The translations under genes and the position numbers were made by a program. From Neodiprion pinetum (taxonomy: Eukaryota > Arthropoda > Insecta > Hymenoptera > Diprionidae): a stretch of DNA of 64,000 bases. This document shows positions 46,700 through 60,247 of this stretch, one piece after another; position 1 is the first letter of the stretch, and the number at the start of each line of letters is the position of its first letter. Under the pieces are notes generated by a model that saw nothing but the letters and a program-made list of their open reading frames with translations, was not told the DNA's origin and ran no database searches. Location of the stretch: contig NC_060236.1 of assembly GCF_021155775.2 (NCBI RefSeq), positions 14,675,290 to 14,739,289 on the forward strand, written 5' to 3'.

Positions 46700-49600
46700 G
46701 ACGAATTCAGGAATCAAACCTGGTATCCAGCGATGCTTTACCGAAGACTTTCTCCACTAGACCACCTAGCCGTCCTGACTCTGTTGTCATTAGTTTCTCT
46801 CATAACCAGTAATTTCAAATTTGTTTTCATTCGCCCGATTTGTATGAGTAAGAATTCCTTCCTTGCATGCACGATGTGAGGAGACTGTAGTGTGTAGATG
46901 TGATGTTCACCCTTTCAATCCTTTGCTTCCGATGAGAAGCCCGTGAGACGGCAATGCCGATTAATGAATAAGATGCGGTCGTGCAAATCATTAATCTACA
47001 AGAGATGTTCAATAAAAATATGTAAATTTGAACAACAGGTGAATTTGAAAAATTAACGACGAATCCAGGAATCAAACCTGGTATCCAGCGATGCTTTACC
47101 GGAGACTCACTCCACTAGACCACTTAGCCGTCCTGACTCTGTTGTCATTAGTTTCTTTCATAACCAGTAATTTCAAATTTGTTTTTATTCGCCCGATTTG
47201 TATGAGTAAGAATTCCTTCCTTGCATGCACGATGTAAGGAGACTGTAGTGTGTAGATATTATGTTCACCCTTTCAATCCTTTGCTTCCGATGAGAACCCC
47301 GTAAAACGGCAATGCCGTCTAATAAATGAGATGCGGGTGTGCAAATCATTAATCTACGAGAGAATTCTGGTGAAAATATGTGAATTTGAACAACGGGTGA
47401 ATTTGAAAAATTGACGACAGAACCAGGAATCAAACCTGGTATACAGCGATGCTTTACCGGAGACTTACTCCACTAGACCACCTAGCCGCCCTGACTCTGT
47501 TGTCATTAGTTCCTCTCATAACCAGTAATTTCAAATTCGTTTTCATGCGCCCGATATGTATGAGTGAGAATTCTTTCTCTGCATGCACGATGTGAGGAGA
47601 CCGTAGTGTGTAGATGTTATGTTCACCCTTTCAATCCTTTGCTTCCGATGAGAACCCCGTAAGATGGCAATGCCGTCTAATAAATGAGATGCGGGTGTGC
47701 AAATCATTAATCTACGAGAGAATTCTGGTGAAAATATGTGAATTTGAACAACGGGTGAATTTGAAAAAATTGACGACAGAACCAGGAATCAAACCTGGTA
47801 TACAGCGATGCTTTACCGGAGACTTACTCCACTGGACCACCTAGCCGCCCTGACTCTGTTGTCATCAATTTATCTCATAACCAGTGAGTTCAAATTCGTT
47901 TCCGTGTGCCCGATTCGAGCGAGTAAGAATTTCTCCTCTGCATGCACGATGTAAGGAGACTGTAGTGTGTAGATGTTATGTTCACCCTTTCAATCCTTTG
48001 CTTACGATGAGAAGCCCGTAAGACGGCAATGCCGTCTGATAAATGAGATGCGGGTGTGCAAATCATTAATCTAACAGAGAATTCTGTTGAAAATATGTAA
48101 ATTCGAACAACTGGTGAATTTGAGAAATTGAAGACGGAGCCAGGAATCGAACCTGGTATCTAGCGATGCTTCGGCAGAGACTTACCCCACTAGACCACCT
48201 AGCCGCCCTGACTCTGTTGTCATTAATTTCTCTCATAACCAGTAAGTTCAAATTTGTTTTCATGTGCCTGATTTGTATGAGTACGAATTTCTTCTCTGCA
48301 TGCACGATGTGAGGAGACTGTAGTGTGTAGATATTATGTTTACCCTTATGATCCTTTGCTCCCGATGAAAAGCCCGTGAGACGGCAATGCCGTCTAATAA
48401 ATGAGATGCAGGTGTGCAAATCATTATTCTACGAGAGAATTTTGTTGAGAATGTGTGAATTTGAGCAGCTGGTAGATTGCAAAAATAAACGACGGAGCCA
48501 AGAATCAAACCTGGTATACAGCGATGCTTTACCGGAGACTTACTCCACCAGACCAGCTAGCCGCTCTGACTCTGTTGTCATTAATTTCTCTTATGACCAG
48601 TGAGTTCGAAATTGTTTTTATGTGCCCGATCTGAATAAGTGAGAATTTTTCTCTACATGCACGATATAAGGAGACTGTAGTGTGTAGATGTTATGTTCAC
48701 CCTTCCAATCCTTTGCTTCCGATAAGAAGCCCGTGAGACGGCAATGCCGTCTGATAAATGAGATGCGGGTGTGCAAATCATTATTCCACAAGAGAATTTT
48801 GTTAAAAATATGTAAATTTGAACAACTGGTGAATTTGAAAAATTGACGACGGAGCCAGGAATCGAACCTGACATCTAGCGATGCTTTACTGGAGACTTAA
48901 TCCACTAGACCACCTAGCCGCCCTGACTCTGTTGTCAATAATTTCTCTTATAACCAGTGAGTTCAAATTTGTTTTCATGTGCCCGATTTGTATGCGTAAG
49001 AATTCCGTCTCTACATGCACGATGTGAAGAGACTGTAGTGCGTAGACGTAATGTTCACCCTTTTAATCCGTTGCTTCCGATGAGAAGCCCGTAAGACCGC
49101 AATGCCGATTAATAAATGAGATGCGGGTGTGCAAATCATTGATCCACAAGAGAATTTTGTTGATAATATGTGAATTTGAACAACCGGTGAATTCAAAAAC
49201 TTAACGACGGAGCCAGGGATCGAACCTGGTATCTAGCGATGCTTCACCGGAGACTTACTCTACTAGACCACCTAGCCGCCCTGACTCTGTTGTCATTAAC
49301 TTATCTCATATCCGGTGTGTTCAAATCTGTTTTCATGTGCTCGATTTGTATAAGTAAGAATTTCTCCTCTGCATGTACAATGTAAGGAGACTGTAGTGCG
49401 TAGATGTTATGTTCACCCTTTCAATCCGTTGCTTCCGATGAGAAGCCCGTTGGACCACAATGCCGTTTGATAAATGAGATGCGGGTGTGCAAATCATTGA
49501 TGCACAAGAGAATTTTGTTAAAAATATGTTAATTTAAACAACTGGTGAATTTGGAAAATCGACGACAGAGCCAAGAATCGAACCCGACATCTAGCGATGC

Positions 49601-50560
49601 TTTACCGGAGACTTACCCCACTAGACCACCTAGCCGCCCTGACTCTGTTGTCATTAGTATCTCTCATAACCAGTCATTTCAAATTTGTTTTCATTTGCCC
49701 GATTTGTATGAGTAAGAATTCCTTCCTTGCATGCACGATGTGAGGAGACTGTAGTGTGTAGATGTGATGTTCACCCTTTTAATCCTTTGCTTCCGATGAG
49801 AAGCCCGTAAGACGGCGATGCCGATTAATGAATAAGATGCGGTCGTGCAAATCATTAATCTACAAGAGATGTTCAATGAAAATATGTAAATTTGAACAAC
49901 AGGTGAATTTGAAAAATTAACGACGAATCCAGAAATCAAACCTGGTATCCAGCGATGCTTTACCGGAGACTCACTCCACTAGACCACCTAGCCGTCCTGA
50001 CTCTGTTGTCATTAGTTTCTTTCATAACCAGTAATTTCAAATATGTTTTTATTCGCCCGATTTGTATGAATAAGAATTCCTTCCTTGCATGCACGATGTG
50101 GGGAGACTGTAGTGTGTAGATATTATGTTCACCCTTTCAATTCTTTGCTTTCGATGAGAACCCCGTAAAACGGCAATGCCGTCTAATAAATGAGATGCGG
50201 GTGTGCAAATCATTAATCTACGAGAGAATTCTGGTGAAAATATGTGAATTTGAACAACGGGTGAATTTGAAAAATTGACGACAGAACCAGGAATCAAACC
50301 TGGTATACAGCGATGCTTTACCGGAGACTTACTCCACTAGACCACCTAGCCGCCCTGACTCTGTTGTCATTGGTTCCTCTCATAACCAGTAATTTCAAAT
50401 TCGTTTTCATGCGCCCGATATGTATGAGTGAGAATTTTTTCTCTGCATGCACGATGTGAGGAGACCGTAGTGTGTAGATGTTATGTTCACCCTTTCAATC
50501 CTTTGCTTCCGATGAGAACCCCGTAAGACGGCAATGCCGTCTAATAAATGAGATGCGGGT
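46700..50560. repeat. Eight-monomer higher-order repeat in S4
   Basis: The block at about 46827-47433 recurs at 49691-50297 with an offset of 2,864 bp (eight monomers), with shared variants such as GAACAACGGGTGAATTTG and CAGAACCAGGAATCAAACC. A further copy of one of its monomers lies at 54704-54952. Other register shifts in S4 are ten monomers (52269 with 55849) and five monomers (55432 with 57221). Confidence 0.75.
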
Positions 50561-53500
50561 GTGCAAATCATTAATCTACGAGAGAATTCTGGTGAAAATA
50601 TGTGAATTTGAACAACGGGTGAATTTGAAAAATTGACGACAGAACCAGGAATCAAACCTGGTATACAGCGATGCTTTACCGGAGACTTACTCCACTAGAC
50701 CACCTAGCCGCCCTGACTTTGTTGTCTTTAGTTTCTCTCATAACCAGTGATTTCAAATTAGTTTTCATGCGCCGGATTTGTATGAGTGAGAATTTCTTCT
50801 CTGCATGCACGATGTGAGGAGACTGTAGTGTGTCGATGTTATGTTCACCCTTCAAATCCTTTGCTTCCGATGAGAAGCCCGTAAGACCGCAATGACGTTT
50901 AATAAATGAGATGCGGGTGTGCAAATTAATAATCTACGAGAGAATTCTGGTGAAAATATGTGAATTTGAACGACGGGTGAATTTGAAAAAATTGACGACA
51001 GAACCAGGAATCAAACCTGGTATACAGCGATGCTTCACCGGAGACTTACTCCACTGGACCACCTAGCCGCCCTGACTCTGTTGTCATCAATTTATCTCAT
51101 AACCAGTGAGTTCAAATTCGTTTCCGTGTGCCCGATTTGAGCGAGTAAGAATTTCTCCTCTGCATGCACGATGTAAGGAGACTGTAGTGTGTAGATGTCA
51201 TGTTCACCCTTTCAATCCTTTGCTTACGATGAGAAGCCCGTAAGACGGCAATGCCGTCTGATAAATGAGATGCGGGTGTGCAAATCATTAATCTAACAGA
51301 GAATTCTGTTGAAAATATGTAAATTCGAACAACTGGTGAATTCGAGAAATTAACGACGAAGCCAAGAATCGAACCTGACATCTAGCGATGCTTCACCGGA
51401 GACTTACTCCAATAGACCACCTAGCCGCCCTGACTTTGTTGTCTTTAGTTTCTCTTATAACCAGTGATTTCAAATTAGTTTTCATGCGCCCGATTTGTAT
51501 GAGTGAGAATTTCTTCTCTGCATGCACGATGTGAGGAGACTGTAGTGTGTCGATGTTATGTTCACCCTTCAAATCCTTTGCTTCCGATGAGAAGCCCGTG
51601 AGACGGCAATGCCGTTCAATAAATGAGATGCGGGTGTGCAAATCATTATTCTACAAGAGAATTTTGTTAAAAATATGTAAATTTAAAAAACCGGTAAATT
51701 CAAAAAATTAGCTACAGAGCCGAGAATCGGACCTGGTATCTAGCGATGCTTTACCGTAGACTTACTCCACTGGACCACGTAGCCGCTCTGACTCTGTTGT
51801 CATTAATTTCTCTGATGACCAGTGAGTTCAAATTTGTTTTCATGTGCCCGATCTGGATGAGTAAGAATTCCGTCTTTACATGCACGATGTGAAGAGACTG
51901 TAGTGCGTAGATGTTATGTTCACCCTTTTAATCCGTTGCTTTCGATGAGAAGCCCGTAAGACCGCAATGCCGTTTAATAAATGAGATGCGGGTGTGCGAA
52001 TCATTGATCCACAAGAGAATTTTGTTGATAATATGTGAATTTGAACAACCGGTGAATTCAAAAAATTGGCGACGGAGCCGGGAATCGAACCTGGTATCTA
52101 GCAATGCTTCACCGTAGACTTAATCCACTAGACCACCTAGCCGCCCTGACTCTGTTGTCAATAATTTCTCTCCTAACCAGTGAGTTCAAATTTGATTTCA
52201 TGTGCCCGATCTAGATAAGTAAGAATTCCGTTTCTACATGCACGATGTGAGGAGACTGTAGTGCGTAGATGTTATGTTCACCCTTTCAATCCGTTGCTTC
52301 CGATGAGAAGCCCGTAAGACCGCAATGCCGTTTAATAAATGAGATGCGGGTGTGCAAATCATTGATCCACAAGAGAATTTTGTTGAAAATATGTAAATTT
52401 GAACAACTTGTGAATTTGGAAAATCAACGACGGAGCCAAGAATCGAACCTGACATCTAGCGATGCTTCACCGGAGACTTACCCCACTAGACCACCTAGCC
52501 GCCCTGACTCTGTTGTCAGTAACTTTTCTCATAACCAGTAAGTTCAAATTTGTTTCCATGTGCCCGATTTGTATGAGTAAGAATTTCTTCTCTATATGCA
52601 CGATGTGAAGAGACTGTAGTGCGTAGAAGTTATGTTCACTATTTCAATCCTTTGCTTTCGATGAAAAGCCCGTGAGACGGCAATGCCGTCCAATAAATGA
52701 GTTGCGGGTGTGCAAATCATTATTCTACGATAGAATTTTGGTGAAAATATGTAAATATGAACGACCGGTGAATTTGAAAACTTAACGACGGAGCCAGGGA
52801 TCGAACCTGGTATCTAGCGATGCTTCACCGGAGACTTACCCCACTAGACCACCTAGCCGCCCTGACTCTGTTGTCAGTAATTTCTCTCATAACCAGTAGG
52901 TTTAAATTTGTTTCCATGTGCCCGATTTGTATGAGTAAAAATTTCTTCTCCGCATGCACGATGTGAGGAGACTGTAGTGTGTAGAAGTTATGTTCACTAT
53001 TTTAATCCTTTGCTTCCGATGAAAAGCCCGTGAGACGGCAATGCCGTCTAATATATGAGATGCAGGTGTGCAAATCATTATTCTACAAGAGAATTTTGTT
53101 GAGAATATGTAGATTTAAACAAGTGGTGAATTCGAAAGATTAACGACGGAGCCGTGAATCGAACCTGATATCTAGCGATGGTTCACCGGAGACTTACTCG
53201 ACTAGACCACCTAGCCGCGCTGACTCTGTTGTCATCAACTCATCTCATATCCGGTGTGTCCAAATTCGTTTTCATGTGCCCGATTTGTATGAGTAAGAAT
53301 TTCCTCTCTGCATGCACAATGTAAGGAGACTGTGGTGCGTAGATGTTATGTTCACCCTTTCAAACCGTTGCTTCCGATGAGAAGCCCGTGAGACGGCAAT
53401 GCCGTTCAATAAATGAGATGCGGGTGTGGGAAACATTATTCTACGAGAGAATTTTGTTAAATATATGTAAATTTAAACAACCGGTGAATTCAAAAAATTA

Positions 53501-56500
53501 GCGACGGAGCCGGGAATCGAACCTGGTATCTAGCAATGCTTTACCGTAGACTCACTCCACTGGACCACGTAGCCGCTCTGACTCTGTTGTCATCAACTCA
53601 TCTCATATCCGGTGTGTCCAAATTCGTTTTCATGTGCCCGATTTGTATGAGTAAGAATTTCCTCTCTGCATGCACAATGTAAGGAGACTGTGGTGCGTAG
53701 ATGTTATGTTCACCCTTTCAAACCGTTGCTTCCGATGAGAAGCCCGTAAGACCACAATGCCGTTTAATAAATGAGATGCGGGTGTGCAAATCATTGATGC
53801 ACAAGAGAATTTTGTTAAAAATATGTTAATTTGAACAACTGGTGAATTTGGAAAATCAACGACAGAGCCAAGAATCGAACCCGACATCTAGCGATGCTTT
53901 ATCGGAGACTTACCCCACTAGACCACCTAGCCGCCCTGACTCTGTTGTCAGTAATTTTTTTCATAACCAGTAAGTTCAAATTTGTTTTCATGTGCTTGAT
54001 TTGTTTAGGTAAGAATTTCTTCTCTACATGCACGATGTAAGAAAACTGTAGTGTGTAGATGTTATGTTCACTATTTCAATCCTTTGCTTCCGATGAAGAG
54101 CCCGTGAGACGGCAATGCCGTCTAATAAATGAGATGCGGGTGTGCAAATCATTAATCTATGAGAGAATTTTGGTGAAAATATGTAAATATGAACAACCGG
54201 TAAATTTGAAAACTTAACGACAGAGCCAGGGATCGAACCTGGTATCTAGCGATGCTTCACCGGAGACTTACTCCACTAGACCACCTAGCCGCCCTGACTC
54301 TGTTGTCATTAATTTCTCTCATGACCAGTGAGTTCATATTTGTTTTCAAGTGCCCGATTAGTGTGAGTCAGAATTTCTTCTCTGCATGCACGATGTAAGG
54401 AGACTGTAGTGTGTAGATGTTATGTTTACCCTTTTAATCCTTTGCAACCGATGAGGAGTCCGTAATACGGCAATGCCGTCCAATGAATGAGATGCTGGTA
54501 AGCAAATCATTAATCTACGAGAGAATTTTGTTGAAAATTTGTGAATTTAAACGACTGGCGAATTTAAAAAATTAACGACGGAGCCAGGAATCGAACCTGG
54601 TATCTAGCGATGCTTCAACGGAGACTCACTCCACTAGGCCACCTAGCCGTCCTGACTCTGTTGTCATTAGTTTCTCTCATAACCAGTAATTTCAAATTTG
54701 TTTTTATTCGCCAGATTTGTATGAGTAAGAATTCCTTCCTTGCATGGACGATGTAAGGAGACTGTAGTGTGTATATATTATGTTCACCCTTTCAATCCTT
54801 TGCTTCCGATGAGAACCCCGTAAGACGGCAATGCCGTCTAATAAATGAGATGCGGGTGTGCAAATCATTAATCTACGAGAGAATTCTGGTGAAAATATGT
54901 GAATTTGAACAACGGGTGAATTTGAAAAATTCACGACAGAACCAGGAATCAAACCTGGTATACAGCGATGCTTTACCGGAGACTTACTCCACTAGACCAC
55001 CTAGCCGCCCTGACTCTGTTGTCATTAGTTCCTCTCATAACCAGTAATTTCAAATTCGTTTTCATGCGCCCGATATGTATGAGTGAGAATTCTTTCTCTG
55101 CATGCACGATGTGAGGAGACTGTAGTGTGTAGATGTTATGTTCACCCTTCTAATCCTTTGCTTCCGATGAGAAGCCCGTGAGACGGCGATGCCGTTCAAT
55201 AAATGAGATGCGGGTGTGCAAATCATTATTCCACAAGAGAATTTTGTTAAAAATATGTAAATTTGAACAACTGGTGAATTTGAGAAATTAACGACGGAGC
55301 CAAGAATCGAACCTGACATCTAGCGATGCTTTACCGGAGACTTACTTCACTAGACCACCTAGCCGCCCTGACTCTGTTGTCATTAATTTCTCTCATGACC
55401 AGTGAGTTCATATTTGTTTTCAAGTGCCCGATTAGTGTGAGTCAGAATTTTTTCTCTGCATGCACGATGTAAGGAGACTGTAGTGTGAAGATGTTATGTT
55501 CACTCTTTCAATCCTTTGCTTCCGATGAAAAGCCCGTGAGACGGCAATGCCGTCTAATAAATGAGATGCAGGTGTGCAAATCATTATTCTACGAGAGAAT
55601 TTTGTTGAGAATATGTAAATTTGAACAACTGGTGAATTCGAAAAATTAACGACGGAGCCAAGAATCAAACCTGACATCTAGCGATGCTTTACCGGAGACT
55701 TACTCCACTAGACCACGTAGCCGCCCTGACTCTGTTGTCATTAATTTCTCTGATGACCAGTAAGTTCAAATTTGTTTTTATGTGCCCGATCTGGATGAGT
55801 AAGAATTCCGTCTCTACATGCACGATGTGAGGAGACTGTAGTGCGTAGATGTTATGTTCACCCTTCCAATCCGTTGCTTCCGATGAGAAGCCCGTAAGAC
55901 CGCAATGCCGTTTAATAAATGAGATGCGGGTGTGCAAATCATTGATCCACAAGAGAATTTTGTTAAAAATATGTAAATTTGAACAACTGGTGAATTTGGA
56001 AAATCAACGACGAAGCCAAGAATCGAACCTCACATCTAGCGATGCTTTACCGGAGACTTACCCCACTAGACCACCTAGCCGCCCTGACTCTGTTGTCAGT
56101 AATTTTTCTCATAACCAGTAAGTTTAAATTTGCTCCACGTGCCCGATTTGTATAAGTAAGAATTTCTTCTCTACATGCACGATGTAAGGAGACTGTAGTG
56201 CGTAGAAGTTATGTTCACTATTTCAATCCTTTGCTTCCGATGAAAAGCCCGTGAGACGGCAATGCCGTCTGATAAATGAGATGCGGGTGTGCAAATCATT
56301 ATTCAACAAGAAGATTTTGTTAAAAATATATAAATTTGAACAACTGGTGAATTTGAAAAATTGACGACGTAGCCAAGAATCGAACCTGACATCTAGCGAT
56401 GCTTTACCGGAGACTTAATCCACTAGACCACCTAGCCGCCCTGACTCTGTTGTCAATAATTTCTCTTATAACCAGTGAGTTCAAATTTGTTTTTATGTGC

Positions 56501-57798
56501 CCGATTTGTATGCGTAAGAATTCCGTCTCTACATGCACGATGTGAGGAGACTGTAGTGCGTAGAAGTTATGTTCACTATTTCAATCCTTTGCTTCCGATG
56601 AAGAGCCCGTGAGACGGCAATGCCGTCTAATAAATGAGATGCGGGTGTGCAAATCATTGATCCACAAGAGAATTTTGTTGATAATATGTAAATTTGAACA
56701 ACTGGTGAATTTGGAAAATCAACGACGGAGCCAAGAATCGAACCTGACATCTAGCGATGCTTTACCGGAGACTTACTTCACTAGACCACCTAGCCGCCCT
56801 GACTCTGTTGTCAGTAATTTTTCTCATAACCAGTAAGTTCAAATTTGTTTCCATGTGCCCGATTTGTATGAGTAAGAATTTCTTCTCTTTATGCACGATG
56901 TAAGGAGACTGTAGTGCGTAGAAGTTATGTTCACTATTTCAATCCTTTGCTTCCGATGAAGAGCCCGTGAGACGGCAATGCCGTCTAATAAATGAGATGC
57001 GGGTGTGCAAATCATTAATCTATGAGAGAATTTTGGTGAAAATATGTAAATATGAACAACCGGTAAATTTGAAAACTTAACGACGGAGCCAGGGATCGAA
57101 CCTGGTATCTAGCGATGCTTCACCGGAGACTTACTCCACTAGACCACCTAGCCGCCCTGACTCTGTTGTCATCAATTTCTCTCATGACCAGTGAGTTCAT
57201 ATTTGTTTTCAAGTGCCCGATTAGTGTGAGTCAGAATTTTTTCTCAGCATGCACGATGTAAGGAGACTGTAGTGTGAAGATGTTATGTTCACTCTTTCAA
57301 TCCTTTGCTTCCGATGAAAAGCCCGTGAGACGGCAATGCCGTCTAATAAATGAGATGCAGGTGTGCAAATCATTATTCTACGAGAGAATTTTGTTGAGAA
57401 TATGCAAATTTGAACAACTGGTGAATTCGAAAAATTAACGACGGAGCCAAGAATCAAACCTGACATCTAGCGATGCTTTACCGGAGACTTACTCCACTAG
57501 ACCACGTAGCCGCCCTGACTCTGTTGTCATTAATTTCTCTGATGACCAGTGAGTTCAAATTTGTTTTTATGTGCCCGATCTGGATGAGTAAGAATTTCTT
57601 CTCTACATGCACGATGTAAGGAGACTGTAGTGTGTAGATGTTATGTTTACCCTTTTAATCCTTTGCTACTGATGAGGAGTCCGTAATACGGCAATGCCGT
57701 CCAATGAATAAGATGCTGGTGTGCAAATCATTATTCTACAAGAGAATTTTGTTGAAAATATGTAAATTTGAAAAAACTGGTGAATTCGAAAAATTAAC

Positions 57799-57873
57799 GA
57801 CGGAGCCGGGAATCGAACCTGGTATCTAGCGATGCTCTACCGGAGACTTACTCCACTGGACCACCTAGCCGCC
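57799..57873 (-). ncRNA. tRNA-like pol III unit in S4 (example)
   Basis: 75 nt on the minus strand with a GGTTCGATTCC B box and a TGGTCCAGTGG A box. One T-stem position is mismatched (GCCGGGAATC). A T5 run (58-kb side not involved; it lies at about 57788-57793 on the minus strand) follows the 3' end. It shows the motif persists at the far end of the array. Confidence 0.5.
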
Positions 57874-58733
57874 CTGACTCTGTTGTCATCAATTTATCTC
57901 ATAACCAGTGAGTTCAAATTCGTTTCCGTGTGCCCGATTTGAGCGAGTAAGAATTTCTCCTCTGCATGCGCGATGTAAGGAGACTGTAGTGTGTAGATGT
58001 TATGTTCACCCTTTCAATCGTTTGCTTACGATGAGAAGCCCGTAAGACGGCAATGCCGTCTGATAAATGAGATGCGGGTGTGCAAATCATTAATCTACCA
58101 GAGAATTTTGTTGAAAATATGTAAATTCGAACAACTGGTGAATTTGAAAAATTAACGACGGAGCCAGGAATCGAAACTGATATCTAGCGATGCTTTACTG
58201 GAGACTTACTCCACTAGACCACCTAGCCGCCCTGACTCTGTTGGTAATAATGTCTTTCATGACCAGTGAGTTCAAATTTGTTTTCATGTGTTCGATTTGT
58301 ATGAGTAAGAATTTCTTCTCTGCATGCATAATGTAAGGATTCTGTAGTGTGTAGATGTTATGTTTACCGTTTCGATCCTTTGCTTCCGATGAGAAGCCCG
58401 TGAGACGGCAACGCCGTCCAATTAATGAGATGCGTGTGTGCAAATCATTAATCTACGAGAGAATTTGTTTAAAAATATGTAAATTTAAACAACTGGTGAA
58501 TTCGAAAAATTCACGACGGAACCATGAATCAAACCTGGTATCTAGCGATGCTTTACCGGAGAACTACTTCACTAGACCACCTAGCCGCCCCGACTCTGTT
58601 GTCATTAGTTTCTCTTGTAACCAGTGAGTTCAAATTTGATTTCATGCGCATGATTTGTATGAGTAGGAATTCCTTCTTTGCATGCACGACGTAAGGAGAC
58701 TGTATTGTGTAGATGTTATGTTTGTCACGTGCG

Positions 58734-59460
58734 GAGCGGTCTCGCACGCGACGACTTCAACCCTCTTAGATCTCACAGAGGTTTATATTCAATCTTCAGG
58801 TGGATTGGGAGGTGAACGTCCTCTACAGGGCGTTCCCTGGGAATAGGTTTGGAAGATTCCAATTGATCGTACCAATGTTCAATGGGAAGCAAAGTAAAAA
58901 ATGTTTAATAGCTTAAACTAAAAGCAGAAAAGGTTCTAAACAAGGAAGCTTAGAATATGTTCCTATACTACTCACGTTTCCTCTCTCCCTCTCTTTCGGT
59001 TGCTGCTTCGGCCTTGAAGGTGCCGAAGTTCACACGCCTTCACACACTCACTCACAGGCTACACTGCTCTATAGAGTTCGTGGCTTATACGATTGCGCTT
59101 ATTACTAGCTTCAAAGACTGACGCTGCGACGCGAGATGCTCCGGAATACCGCTCGTAGAATTAGAGGTGTTTTCGCTCTAATCGTTGGTGATTTTAAGTC
59201 TGATACTCTTCACACAGCAGCTCTGAAGGAGCCTGGGTTCCGTAGATGTCGTTCTTAGCTGTCTCTAACGGGGACTGCCTTCGCTCGCTCGTCCGACATC
59301 CCTTGGAACGTCGGGCGGCGAGCGAGTTTTTGCTGAATTTACAACTCGGGGTTTTCGCTAAATACACAATTTTGGAACAAAGGCTCGCCTCGCGACAGTC
59401 ATCCTTGAAGCGCGTGATTTCTCGCTCGCCTCATCCCGGTGTTGATTAGTGACGAGGTAG
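58734..59460. other. Non-satellite segment adjoining the array, unclassified
   Basis: It starts abruptly inside a satellite monomer with GTCACGTGCGGAGCGG, has mixed composition and no convincing ORF. It contains a G+C-rich imperfect hairpin at 59281-59326 (CGCTCGCTCG... CGAGCGAG). A solo LTR or another insertion boundary is possible, but I cannot find a matching right end or a return to satellite. Confidence 0.5.
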
Positions 59461-60215
59461 GGAAGGAAAATCTGGATAGATGAGCTGCAAAAAGAACGAA
59501 ATCCGGTTATGAGTCTGGAAATGGAAGTGAAGAAGATAATCGAGGGTGATTTCAATAAAGAGCCGTGCGCATATAGATTTTGGTTCGAAATGAAAGGGAG
59601 AAAAGTTTGAAAATCCGATTTCATTCTAGAAAGCATAAGGTAGAACGTAAGGAAGAAAAGATGATATATGTATATAACCGAAATAAAAAATACGCCTCGT
59701 ATAAAAACAAACTTTGTATTCAATATATATTTCAATGTATTATAATTACTGATAGTAAAAATACGCCAGCGCATACTACAGAAACCAAAACTTTTGTAAG
59801 TATAATAAGAATAAAGCTAGTATAGCAATCAAAACTTTTGTGAGTTTAATAAGAATAAATATTTGTATTGTTTTCACTTATATATGTATATGATTATATA
59901 GTTATACATATACATATACGCGTAGATCCGTCTCGTGAAACTGTAATCTGTTTTTTCTGAGAACCCTGTGGGCTATCAAACCCGAAAGCATTGCACAAAA
60001 AGATCGCTGCGTATTGGACACAGAGATACTCGTGACAGCAAATATCATTCGCCGAATACCTCTACTGCTCGGGCTACGACACCTTACGAAGAGAAACGTG
60101 CGGACGAACTGACTCACACGTATGCGCAGTGGGGCGCCTCCGCCAAGCAGCTAGATACGAACTAATAATACTCGAGTACAACCGTAGCGCCACGCGTGGT
60201 CAGCAAAGGCGATAA
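59461..60215. other. AT-rich intergenic sequence, nothing recognised
   Basis: Short open frames only, none with recognisable motifs or ATG context. No RNA gene seen. Confidence 0.5.
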
Positions 60216-60219
60216 AGTC

Positions 60220-60247
60220 GAGAGAGAGAGAGAGAGAGAGAGAGAGG
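60220..60247. repeat. (GA)n microsatellite
   Basis: An uninterrupted GA dinucleotide run of about 28 bp, visible directly. Confidence 0.95.

Larger units (their letters stand above)
45330..58733. repeat. 358-bp satellite array S4, about 37 monomers
   Basis: Head-to-tail monomers in the same orientation as S3, interrupted only at the right end. More monomers here have the CCAAGAATCGAACCTGACATC form, whose T-stem is broken, or the AATCAAACC form with a changed T-loop. The last monomer stops mid-unit at 58733, after TAGATGTTATGTTT, where it meets unrelated sequence. Confidence 0.95.

Noticed and set aside
3259..58733. CENP-B box in the satellite
   Set aside because: I saw no match to the canonical box in the monomers I read. 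The conserved dyad is a different sequence.
3343..58747. Dozens of 60-94 aa open frames in the satellite on both strands with similar predicted proteins
   Set aside because: They recur only because the monomer recurs. Many start at TTG inside the B-box, 358 is not a multiple of three, and no codon-level conservation or start context is apparent.
58733..59455. Solo LTR of another retrotransposon (begins TGTCACGTG)
   Set aside because: I could not find a matching CA end, a target-site duplication or a return to satellite on the right.
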